A DNA stretch of 64,000 bases, from the NCBI RefSeq assembly GCF_039523235.1, contig NZ_BAAAEX010000009.1; one strand, written 5' to 3'. The notes beneath the pieces were generated by a model. It did not search any database, had not been told where the DNA came from, and saw only the letters and a list, made by a program, of their open reading frames with translations. This DNA is from Castellaniella ginsengisoli (GTDB lineage Bacteria > Pseudomonadota > Gammaproteobacteria > Burkholderiales > Burkholderiaceae_B). This document shows, one piece after another, positions 29,343-37,142 of this stretch; positions within the stretch are counted from its first letter, which is position 1; each line of letters opens with the position of its first letter. The translations under genes and the position numbers were made by a program.

Positions 29343-29771
29343 ATGCAGATCCACGACCGCCCGTTATCCGAACGCGTCTTCCACGCGTTGGCGTTCGAAA
29401 TCCTCGCCATCGGCATTTCCGCCCCCCTGGCCGCCTGGATCACCGGGCACGGCCTGTTCGACATGGGCGTGCTCACCGCCGTCATCGCCACCATCGCCGT
29501 GGTCTGGAACATGCTGTACAACTGGCTGTTCGACCGCCTGCAGGCGCGCACCGGCTTCGAGCGCACCTACGGCGTGCGGGTGGCCCACGCCTGCGGCTTC
29601 GAGGGCGGCCTGATCGTGATCGCCATCCCCTTCGTCGCCTGGTGGCTGGACATCTCTCTCTGGCACGCCCTGGTGCTGGACATCGGCTTCGTCCTGTTCT
29701 ACCTGCCCTACGGCTTTCTTTTCAACCTCGGGTATGACAAGATTCGACAGAATCTGATCGCAGCCGACTGA
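29343..29771 (+). CDS. PACE-family (AceI-like) efflux transporter
   Basis: A 142-residue inner-membrane protein with four hydrophobic helices arranged as two repeats of the bacterial transmembrane pair domain: ERVFHALAFEILAIGISAPL and FERTYGVRVAHACGFEGG carry the family signatures (R-x-x-H-A...E and its second-repeat counterpart). PACE proteins export biocides such as chlorhexidine or polyamines by proton antiport; the substrate here is inferred only at family level. The start is the ATG at 29343; the ribosome binding site is weak. The gene stands alone between tRNA-His and a small hypothetical gene. Confidence 0.86.
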   Translation: MQIHDRPLSERVFHALAFEILAIGISAPLAAWITGHGLFDMGVLTAVIATIAVVWNMLYNWLFDRLQARTGFERTYGVRVAHACGFEGGLIVIAIPFVAWWLDISLWHALVLDIGFVLFYLPYGFLFNLGYDKIRQNLIAAD

Positions 29772-29818
29772 CGGCCCGGCGCGCCGCCGGGTGCGGCGGC
29801 CGCACTCCGGAAAGCCGC

Positions 29819-30115
29819 ATGAACGCACCCTCCGATCCCACGCCGGCCGACCCGGCTCCCGACTGGTCTCTGGCCCCCGAAGGCTGGCACTGGTCCGCGC
29901 AGGACGCGGACGGCCGTTGGTACTGGTATCGCACCGAGCCCGTGCCCGGCATCGGCGGCGGGGTCTGGCGCTCCAATTCCCGCAATCAGCAATACGCCGC
30001 CGCCGGCCGGCCCAACCCGGATTGGTTCGAATCCCTGCGCCGCCGCCCCGGAACGGAGCAGGCATCCGGCCCCGACGGCCCGCCGCGCCCGGCCGGCCCG
30101 GATTCCTCGCCATGA
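29819..30115 (+). CDS. Small Trp/Pro-rich hypothetical protein
   Basis: A 98-residue protein not matched to a known family. It is acidic and Pro-rich at the start and aromatic in the middle (DWSLAPEGWHW, GRWYWYRTEPVPG, GGVWRSNSRN), with a disordered, proline-rich tail. There is no signal peptide or membrane helix. It overlaps the cardiolipin synthase start by 4 bp (ATGA), which argues that it is real, translationally coupled and possibly related in role. Confidence 0.65.
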   Translation: MNAPSDPTPADPAPDWSLAPEGWHWSAQDADGRWYWYRTEPVPGIGGGVWRSNSRNQQYAAAGRPNPDWFESLRRRPGTEQASGPDGPPRPAGPDSSP

Positions 30116-31566
30116 GCGTCCTTTCCGATTTCCTGGCCGACTACTGGCCGCACCTGGCCGCCCTGCTGTCGCTGGCCTTCAGCCTGGCCGTCGCGGCCAA
30201 GGCCGCCATGCAGAAGAACGACGTACGGGCGGCGATCGCCTGGGTCGGAGTGATCCTGATGTCGCCCATCGCCGGCCCTTTCCTGTATCTGATCGCGGGC
30301 ATCAACCGCATCCGCCACGACCAGATGTCCACCCAGCGCAGCCGCCTGATCAAGGACTACGTCAACAGCGCGCGTGCGCCCTTCGGCGACGTCGCCCCGG
30401 TATCCGGCCCGCAATTCGCCTCGCTGCGGATCCTGTGCGATCAGGTCGGCCGGTTTCCGCTGCAGGACGGAAACCACATCACGCTGCTCGATGGCGGCGA
30501 CGAAGCCTATCCGGCCATGCTGCAGGCGATCGACGAGGCCCACCACTGCATCGCGCTGCAAAGCTACATCTTCGATCACGACCGCATCGGCCTGCGCTTT
30601 GCCGAGGCCCTGCGGGACGCCCAGGCGCGCGGCGTCGAGATCCGGGTGCTGATCGACGCCGTCGGCGCACGCTATTCCCATCCGCCCATCCTGCGCCTGT
30701 TGCAGCGCAACGGCATCCGCGCCGACCGCTTCATGACCAACCCGCTGGGCTTGCGCTCGGCCTACGCCAACCTGCGCAGCCACCGCAAGATCCTGTTCGT
30801 CGACGGCCACCTGGGCTTCATGGGCGGCATGAACATCCGCGAAAGCTTCATGACGTCCCTGGCGGGCCGGCGGGCGGACCACGACACGCACTTCCGCATC
30901 GAAGGGCCGCTGGCCACCCAGTTGTTCGCCGTCTTCGCCAATGATTGGGAGTTCGCCACCGGCGAGCGCCTGCGCATCGAAGACTGGGTCCGGGTCTCTC
31001 CGCTGCCGCCGCCGCCCCGGGTGCCGGCGCGCTGCATCCGCAGCGGCCCCGACCGCTTCATGGCGGCCACGCATCGCGTGCTGCTGGGCGCTCTGGCCGT
31101 GGCCCAGCGCCACGTCCGCATCCAGTCGCCCTACTTCCTGCCCGACCAGACCTTGATCGGCGCACTGAACACGGCCGCGCGGCGCGGCATCCGGGTGGAC
31201 ATCGTGATCCCGGGACGCAACAATCTGCGCCTGGTGAACTATGCCATGACCGCCCAGTTGGCCCAGGTCCTGGAAGGCGGCTGCCGTGTCTGGCGCCGCC
31301 GGGGGAACTTCGATCACTCCAAGCTGCTCACCGTGGACGATGCGTGGTCCTACGTAGGCTCCTCCAACCTGGATCCGCGCAGCCTGCGGCTGAATTTCGA
31401 GCTGGATCTGGAAATCTACGACCGCACCCTGGCCGAGCAGATCGGGCGGCGCATCGACGCGGGCATCGAGCAATCCGAGCGCGTGACCCTGGAGACCCTG
31501 AATGCCCTGCCTTACCTGAAACGGCTACGCAACCGGATCATCTGGCTGGCCAGCCCGTATCTCTGA
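30112..31566 (+). CDS. cls: Cardiolipin synthase
   Basis: Phospholipase-D superfamily enzyme that condenses phosphatidylglycerol (or similar) into cardiolipin at the inner membrane. The 484-residue protein has two N-terminal hydrophobic helices (about 8-27 and 41-63) and two HKD motifs, SHRKILFVDG (H224, K226, D231) and FDHSKLLTVDD (H402, K404, D409), followed by YVGSSNLDPRSL. This matches the ClsA type. It follows the small Trp-rich gene with an ATGA overlap. Confidence 0.93.
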   Translation: MSVLSDFLADYWPHLAALLSLAFSLAVAAKAAMQKNDVRAAIAWVGVILMSPIAGPFLYLIAGINRIRHDQMSTQRSRLIKDYVNSARAPFGDVAPVSGPQFASLRILCDQVGRFPLQDGNHITLLDGGDEAYPAMLQAIDEAHHCIALQSYIFDHDRIGLRFAEALRDAQARGVEIRVLIDAVGARYSHPPILRLLQRNGIRADRFMTNPLGLRSAYANLRSHRKILFVDGHLGFMGGMNIRESFMTSLAGRRADHDTHFRIEGPLATQLFAVFANDWEFATGERLRIEDWVRVSPLPPPPRVPARCIRSGPDRFMAATHRVLLGALAVAQRHVRIQSPYFLPDQTLIGALNTAARRGIRVDIVIPGRNNLRLVNYAMTAQLAQVLEGGCRVWRRRGNFDHSKLLTVDDAWSYVGSSNLDPRSLRLNFELDLEIYDRTLAEQIGRRIDAGIEQSERVTLETLNALPYLKRLRNRIIWLASPYL

Positions 31567-31627
31567 GGCGCCGGCGTCCCGGGCGTATGATGGGCGCCTG
31601 TCCCATTCTTGCGCAGGAGCCCGTTTC

Positions 31628-32836
31628 ATGAACCCGTCCCGGCCCGATACCCCCGACGCGCCCTGGCGCGAACAGACCCTGGTGCTGCACGGCGATGCCG
31701 CCTGCGGCCATGGGGCCGATGTGGTCTCGCCGATTCACTACAGCGCCACCTTTCGCGCCGAAACCGCCGAGCAGTTCTCGGGCATGGCCACCACCGTGCG
31801 GCCGGCGACCTTCTACACGCGCCATGGCAATCCGGTGCACAAGCGCGTCGAGGCCATCCTCGCCGGCCTGGAAGGCACTGAAAGCGCGCTGCTGACGGGT
31901 TCGGGCATGGGCGCCATCTGCACCACCATCCTGGCGCTGCTGAAGGCCGGCGACCATGTCGTGGCCCAGCAGCGCCACTACATGAGCACCTCCAAGCTGT
32001 TTGCCGAAGTCCTGACCCGCTACGGCGTGCAGGTCAGCTTCTTCGACCAGACGGACCTGGACAGCCTGCGCGCCGCGTTGCGCCCGGACACGAAACTGAT
32101 CATGGTGGAAACGCCGGTCAACCCCAGCCTGTCGATCACGGACCTGGCGGCGGTGGCCGAGATCGCCCGCCCGCGCGGCATCCTGACCGTGGCCGACAAC
32201 ACCTTCGCCTCGCCGCTGAACCAGCGCCCGCACGATCTGGGCATCGACATCGTGGTGCACAGCGCCACCAAGTACCTGGGCGGCCACCACGACCTGATGG
32301 CGGGCGCCATCTGCTGCAGCGATGCGCTGGCCGAGACCATCTGGAAGATGCACGTCACCCTGGGCGCGGTGCTTTCTCCCATGGACGCCTGGCTGCTGCT
32401 GCGCGGCCTGCGCACGCTGTCGCTGCGCATGGAGCGCATCAACGCCAACGCGCTGGCGCTGGCGCAATGGCTGGAAACCCGGCCGGAAGTCGAGCAGGTC
32501 TTCTACCCCGGCCTGGAAAGCCATCCGCAACACGCCCTCGCGGCCCGCCAGATGCGCGGCTTCGGCGCCGTGGTGGCCTACTCGATCCGGGGCGGCTACG
32601 CCGCCACCCAACGCTTCGTGGGGGCGCTCAAACTGGCCACCCAGGCGGTCAGCCTGGGCGGGGTGGAAACCCTGGCGGTGCACACCGCATCCATGTGGGC
32701 CAGCTCCATGACAGAGGCCGACATGCGGGCCGCCGGCATCGAACCGAATTTCATCCGCATGTCGGTGGGCGTGGAGCACGTGGACGACCTGAAGGCCGAT
32801 CTGGCCCAGGCCCTGGAAAAAGCCATGCAGGCCTAG
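31628..32836 (+). CDS. Trans-sulfuration family PLP-dependent enzyme
   Basis: A Cys/Met metabolism PLP enzyme (402 residues) of the cystathionine gamma-synthase/beta-lyase/methionine gamma-lyase family. K215 in HSATKYLGGHHDLM is the Schiff-base lysine; YTRHGNPVHKRVEAILAGLE, GSGMGAICTTILALLKAGDHV, ETPVNPSLSITDL and VADNTFASPLNQRP are family blocks. AGGAG precedes the ATG. The exact reaction cannot be told from sequence at this level; cystathionine beta-lyase-like or gamma-synthase-like roles are likeliest. It converges on the AhpD-like gene. Confidence 0.88.
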   Translation: MNPSRPDTPDAPWREQTLVLHGDAACGHGADVVSPIHYSATFRAETAEQFSGMATTVRPATFYTRHGNPVHKRVEAILAGLEGTESALLTGSGMGAICTTILALLKAGDHVVAQQRHYMSTSKLFAEVLTRYGVQVSFFDQTDLDSLRAALRPDTKLIMVETPVNPSLSITDLAAVAEIARPRGILTVADNTFASPLNQRPHDLGIDIVVHSATKYLGGHHDLMAGAICCSDALAETIWKMHVTLGAVLSPMDAWLLLRGLRTLSLRMERINANALALAQWLETRPEVEQVFYPGLESHPQHALAARQMRGFGAVVAYSIRGGYAATQRFVGALKLATQAVSLGGVETLAVHTASMWASSMTEADMRAAGIEPNFIRMSVGVEHVDDLKADLAQALEKAMQA

Positions 32837-32844
32837 GCGCGGGC

Positions 32845-33324
32845 TCAGTTCAAGCCGGCCTTGTCCAGCCCGAACTGCGCATCGGCCGAACCCGGCACCG
32901 GCTGGAAGGCCACCCCCAGGCGATTCCAGCCGTTGATGGCGACGACCAGAAAACTCAGCGCGGCCAGTTCTTTGTCGGACAGTTGATCCCGCACGCGCTG
33001 GAACACCGCATCGGGCACGCCCTCGGGCGAAAGCCGCGTCAAAGCCTCGGTCCATTCCAGAATGGCCTTTTCCTTGGCCGTGAACAAAGGCGACTCGCGC
33101 CACACCGCCACATGATGCAGGCGCAGTTCGCGCTCGCCCAGGATTTTGGCCTCTTTGACGTGCATGTCCACGCAGAAGGCGCAGCCATTGATCTGCGAGG
33201 CCCTCACGGTCACCAGATGGCCGATTTCCGCCAGAAAAGGATCGGCATGGAGCAACTGGCTGAATTCACTGTATTTGCGAGCGGCCTCGGGCGCGGCCTG
33301 ATAGTAGTTGAGACGCTGGGTCAT
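32845..33324 (-). CDS. AhpD-like carboxymuconolactone decarboxylase-family protein
   Basis: A 159-residue alpha-helical protein of the CMD/AhpD superfamily with the redox motif CAFCVDMH (C48, C51, H55), typical of alkylhydroperoxidase-like members rather than true decarboxylases. It probably reduces peroxides or acts as a thiol redox protein; the donor is unknown. The start is the ATG at 33324 (MTQRLNYYQAAPEAARKY); upstream open codons are not family-like. Confidence 0.85.
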   Translation of the reverse strand: MTQRLNYYQAAPEAARKYSEFSQLLHADPFLAEIGHLVTVRASQINGCAFCVDMHVKEAKILGERELRLHHVAVWRESPLFTAKEKAILEWTEALTRLSPEGVPDAVFQRVRDQLSDKELAALSFLVVAINGWNRLGVAFQPVPGSADAQFGLDKAGLN

Positions 33325-33410
33325 GATGGGTTCGACTCCGGAAAACAGGCAAAAAACACCCGACATTGTGCGCCCATCGCGTCTTGCTTGACCACCGGTG
33401 GCGTCCGCGC

Positions 33411-33454
33411 CGAAAAAAGAAACACCCCGGCGGCCTGTCACGGCCGCCGGGGTG
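33411..33454 (-). terminator. Intrinsic terminator of the yjcH-actP operon
   Basis: CACCCCGGCGGCC (33423-33435) and GGCCGCCGGGGTG (33442-33454) form a perfect 13-bp stem with a 6-base loop. On the minus strand it is followed by TTTCTTTTTT (33413-33422), a T tract. It lies 86 bp after the actP stop. Confidence 0.9.
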
Positions 33455-33539
33455 CGAGAGCCCCCGGACAAGCGGCAGGCACAGCCCGCCCCAGGGAAGC
33501 GCATGCAGCGGCGGCTCCCACCGGCCGCCGCCCGCAGGA

Positions 33540-35264
33540 TCAGTGCGCGCTGGCGGCGGACGCACCGATCCCGGTTTCACTGCGCACGGTCTGGGCTTCG
33601 AAACCGGCCCGGTCGATCCGGGCGCGTTCGCTGCGGTCCGTGACCGAGAACAGCCAGATCGACACGAAACCGATCGTCATGGAGAACAGCGCCGGGGAGG
33701 CATAGGGGAACCAGGCCGATCCCGCCGGATTGCCCAGCGTCACCTCCCACACCGACGGCGACACCACCGTCAGGCCCACCGCGCTGATCAGGCCGGCGAA
33801 GCCGCCGATCATTGCGCCGCGCGTGGTGCAGCCCTTCCACAGTACCGACATGAACAGCACCGGAAAATTGGCCGAGGCCGCCACCGCGAACGCCAGCGAC
33901 ACCATGAAGGCGATGTTCTGTTTCTCGAACGCGATGCCCAGCGCCACGGCCACGATGCCCAGCACCACGGTCGTGATCTTGGCGACCCGCATTTCCTGCT
34001 CTCGCGTGGCCTGGCCCTTCTTGACCAGCGTGGCGAAGAGATCATGCGACACCGCCGACGTGCCCGACAGCGTCAGGCCAGCCACCACCGCCAGGATCGT
34101 GGCGAAGGCCACGGCCGACATGAAGCCCAGGAACACATTGCCGCCCACGGCGTCCGCCAGGTGCACGGCCGCCATGTTGCCGCCGCCGATCAAGGCGCCG
34201 GCCGCATCCAGGAACTGCGGGTTGGTGGACACCAGCACGATCGCGCCGAAACCGATGATGAAGGTCAGAACATAGAAGTAGCCGATCCAGGTCGTGGCCC
34301 AGAACACGGACTTGCGCGCCTCGCGCGCATCGGGCACGGTGAAGAAGCGCATCAGGATGTGCGGCAGGCCGGCCGTGCCGAACATCAGCGCCATGCCGAA
34401 GGAAATCGCGCTGACCGGATCCTTGATGAAGTTGCCCGGCCCCATGATGGACTGGCCCAGCGCGCCGGATTGCGCCGCGTCCTTGCCCGCATCCAGAGCG
34501 GCCAAGGTCTTGATCTCCACGGCGGCAGCGAACAGGCGCTCGGGCGAGAAGCCATAGTGCGCCAGCACCATCAGCGCCATGAAGGACGCGCCGGCCAGCA
34601 GCAGGGCCGCCTTGATGATCTGCACCCACGTGGTGGCCGTCATGCCGCCAAACAGCACGTAGACCATCATCAGCACGCCGACCACGACCACGGCGATCCA
34701 GTACTCCAGGCCGAACAGCAGCTTGATGAGCTGGCCGGCGCCCACCATCTGGGCAATCAGATAGAAGGCCACCACCACGAGGGTGCCCGAAGCCGCGAAG
34801 GCGCGGATCGGCCCCTGTTTGAAGCGGTAGGCCGCCACATCGGCGAAAGTGAATTTGCCCAGATTGCGCAAGCGCTCGGCCATCAGGAAAGTCAGGATGG
34901 GCCAGCCCACCAGGAAACCGATGGAATAGATCAGGCCGTCATAACCGTTGATCATCACGGCGGCGGAAATCCCCAGGAACGAAGCGGCGGACATATAGTC
35001 CCCCGCGATCGCCAGGCCGTTCTGGAAGCCGGTGATGCCCCCGCCCGCCGTGTAGAAATCGGCGGCGGAGCGAGTCCGGCCGGCCGCCCATTTCGTGATC
35101 CACAGGGTCAGGAGCACGAACAGGCCGAACATCGCGATGGCGGTCCAGTTGGTGGGCTGCCGCTGCAGCTCACCCAGGTCGCCGCCGGCGGCCTGCGCGG
35201 TCGAGGCCAGGGACGCCAGGGCCAGGATGGCCGGCGCGCGCGGCGTCATGCGATTCAGATTCAT
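33540..35264 (-). CDS. actP: Cation/acetate symporter
   Basis: Sodium:solute symporter family permease importing acetate and related short carboxylates. The 574-residue protein starts with a cleavable-looking signal (ILALASLASTAQAAGG) and has about 13 membrane helices; family blocks include FYTAGGGITGFQNGLAIAGDYMSAASFLG and GGMTATTWVQIIKA. It overlaps yjcH by 4 bp, the usual acetate-uptake pair, although no acs gene is adjacent here. A strong terminator follows. Confidence 0.94.
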   Translation of the reverse strand: MNLNRMTPRAPAILALASLASTAQAAGGDLGELQRQPTNWTAIAMFGLFVLLTLWITKWAAGRTRSAADFYTAGGGITGFQNGLAIAGDYMSAASFLGISAAVMINGYDGLIYSIGFLVGWPILTFLMAERLRNLGKFTFADVAAYRFKQGPIRAFAASGTLVVVAFYLIAQMVGAGQLIKLLFGLEYWIAVVVVGVLMMVYVLFGGMTATTWVQIIKAALLLAGASFMALMVLAHYGFSPERLFAAAVEIKTLAALDAGKDAAQSGALGQSIMGPGNFIKDPVSAISFGMALMFGTAGLPHILMRFFTVPDAREARKSVFWATTWIGYFYVLTFIIGFGAIVLVSTNPQFLDAAGALIGGGNMAAVHLADAVGGNVFLGFMSAVAFATILAVVAGLTLSGTSAVSHDLFATLVKKGQATREQEMRVAKITTVVLGIVAVALGIAFEKQNIAFMVSLAFAVAASANFPVLFMSVLWKGCTTRGAMIGGFAGLISAVGLTVVSPSVWEVTLGNPAGSAWFPYASPALFSMTIGFVSIWLFSVTDRSERARIDRAGFEAQTVRSETGIGASAASAH

Positions 35265-35569
35265 TGCCCGGCCTCCTGCACGATCTCGCGGGTCAGGCGA
35301 TCAAACTCGTTGTTGGCGCGGCGCACGTACAAGCCGGTAATCAGCACGCTGAACACGATGACGCCGAAACCCGCCGGAATGCCCCAGGTCATGACGCCTT
35401 CGCCCAGTTTCAGCGCGAACAGCTCTTTGTCGAAGGCAATCACGCCGATGAAACTGTAGTACACCAGCAGCATCACCACAGCCAGGGTCCAGCCATAGCG
35501 CAGTCGCGTGCGCCGCAAAAGCTGGTATTTCGGGTTCGACACGATGCGCTGTGTCCGGGGGTCTCCCAT
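35261..35569 (-). CDS. yjcH: DUF485 inner-membrane protein YjcH
   Basis: A 102-residue protein with two membrane helices (YGWTLAVVMLLVYYSFIGVIA and the WGIPAGFGVIVFSVLITGLYV region), the DUF485 pattern that accompanies ActP. Its role is unproven, probably to support the symporter. The start is the ATG at 35569 with GAGGAG 6 bases upstream. It is the first gene of the pair; the 213 bp back to tRNA-Arg must hold its promoter, but I see no clear one. Confidence 0.9.
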   Translation of the reverse strand: MGDPRTQRIVSNPKYQLLRRTRLRYGWTLAVVMLLVYYSFIGVIAFDKELFALKLGEGVMTWGIPAGFGVIVFSVLITGLYVRRANNEFDRLTREIVQEAGQ

Positions 35570-35782
35570 GTCGGTCTCCTCGTGGGGGTTCGTATGATGC
35601 AGTGCAAGATAAAAACCCGACCTTACGAGGGCCTTACACTCCCGTCGCTTCCCGGAAACATCAGGGAAAACACCAGGCCCTGGAATGCACGTTAGAATCC
35701 AGAATTCGCGCATATCCGTCGCCCGCAAGCCGTCCACGCCCGACCGGCGACCCGGACCGCATCCGCGGGCGCACATCCCCGA

Positions 35783-35859
35783 CCGCCCTTAGCTCAGCTG
35801 GATAGAGCAACGGCCTTCTAAGCCGTAGGTCACAGGTTCGAATCCTGTAGGGCGGGCCA
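35783..35859 (+). tRNA. tRNA-Arg (anticodon TCT)
   Basis: Cloverleaf of 77 bases: acceptor CCGCCCT/AGGGCGG, D arm AGCTCAGCTGGATAGAG, anticodon loop CTTCTAA (anticodon TCT), T arm ACAGGTTCGAATCCTGT, discriminator G, encoded CCA. TAGAAT at 35693-35698 could be a -10 box, about 85 bp upstream. The gene lies directly before the lux-type operon; tRNA genes are common integration sites, but no integrase or copy of the tRNA 3' end was found. Confidence 0.97.
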
Positions 35860-35947
35860 AAAGCTCACCGTCATGGCCGTACAACCTGTTTTAATTTAAT
35901 CAAGCAGCCTCCGCGATTCCCGGGGGCCCGCAAGAGGGAGAGGCGCA

Positions 35948-37126
35948 GTGCTTAGTGAACCCGACCTCGCACGTGTCGATGAAGTGCCGGCGTCCGTGCA
36001 GGCCTTTTGTGCGATTCCAGATGCCTATACACCAGAGGCCGAGCATCATGAGTTGTTCATGCAAGCCATGCGCGATGTCACGCACTGGCACATGGATCGC
36101 TCCCCCTGGTATAGAAACTTCGCCCGCCTGAACGGCATCGACCCCGATCAGTTCCAATCATTGGAAGATGTGCTGTCCATGCCGGGCGTACACGCCAACG
36201 TGTTCAAAGGGCACGAGATCCGCTCGATTCCGCAGTCGCACGTAGTCGCTCACCTCACTTCTTCCGGCACTACGGGGCAGAAGTCACAGATGTTCTTCGA
36301 TGATTTCACCCTCACGAATGCCCGGGCCATGGTTGAGCGCTGCCTGCAGGAAAGAGGTTTTCCCTCGACTGAACCGGCTCATTATCTGGTGAACGGCTTT
36401 GAACCCTATGAAGGCTTTAAGGTCGGCACCTCGAACACCAATCAATTTCTGACACGATATGCGCCCGCGGCAGAACAATTCTGGACGCTGCGCCATGTGG
36501 GCGGCGGCAAGCACGAGTTCGATCCTTTCGGCACGACCCGCAAGCTGCAGGATTGGGCGCGGGGCAGCTCGCCCGTGCGCATTATCGGATTTCCGGCTTT
36601 CCTGCATTTCACACTCGAACGCATGCGGCAACTGGGGCTGCCCGACCTGAAATTGCCGCCGGGAAGCTGGGTGGTGTTCGGTGGCGGCTGGAAGGGCCAC
36701 GCCGACAAGGCCATTTCACGCGAAGAAATTGCGTCTCGCATCGGACGGCAACTGGGCATCCTTCCCAGCCACATCATCGAAAGCTTCGGCTCCGTAGAGC
36801 ACAGCGTGCCATACATAGGCTGCGCCCATCAACACCTGCATCAACCCACATGGTCGCGGGTCGTGATCCGCGATGTGAAGACACTGGCACCCGTCCCAGA
36901 CGGGACCCCGGGTTTCCTTTCTTTTATCTCTCCCTACATCACCTCGGTTCCGGCTCATAGCGTCATCATGGGCGACCTGGCAGTCAAGCATCCTGCCGGC
37001 AGTTGCGATTGCCCGGCCCGTGCCGCACCCTGGTTCGAGGTATTGGGTCGGGCAGGCGTGTCAGCCAACCGCAGTTGCGCTGCCGCTGCCGCCCAACTGC
37101 TGCGAGGCGATACGAATGGAAATTGA
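35948..37126 (+). CDS. LuxE-like acyl-protein synthetase
   Basis: A 392-residue adenylate-forming enzyme of the LuxE family. In luminous bacteria LuxE activates a fatty acid as acyl-AMP, loads it on its own C-terminal cysteine and hands it to LuxC for reduction. Visible are the P-loop SSGTTGQKS (105-113), FGGGWKG (244-250), ESFGSVEHSVPY (278-289) and MGD (341-343). C377 in the tail SANRSCAAAAAQLL sits where LuxE keeps its acyl-accepting cysteine. It starts at a GTG (35948) with a strong AGGGAGAGG just upstream; no competing ATG is as well placed. It is first in a four-gene operon, 16 bp before the LuxC fusion. GC is visibly lower than in neighbours. Confidence 0.85.
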   Translation: MLSEPDLARVDEVPASVQAFCAIPDAYTPEAEHHELFMQAMRDVTHWHMDRSPWYRNFARLNGIDPDQFQSLEDVLSMPGVHANVFKGHEIRSIPQSHVVAHLTSSGTTGQKSQMFFDDFTLTNARAMVERCLQERGFPSTEPAHYLVNGFEPYEGFKVGTSNTNQFLTRYAPAAEQFWTLRHVGGGKHEFDPFGTTRKLQDWARGSSPVRIIGFPAFLHFTLERMRQLGLPDLKLPPGSWVVFGGGWKGHADKAISREEIASRIGRQLGILPSHIIESFGSVEHSVPYIGCAHQHLHQPTWSRVVIRDVKTLAPVPDGTPGFLSFISPYITSVPAHSVIMGDLAVKHPAGSCDCPARAAPWFEVLGRAGVSANRSCAAAAAQLLRGDTNGN

Positions 37127-37142
37127 AGACAAGGAACACACC

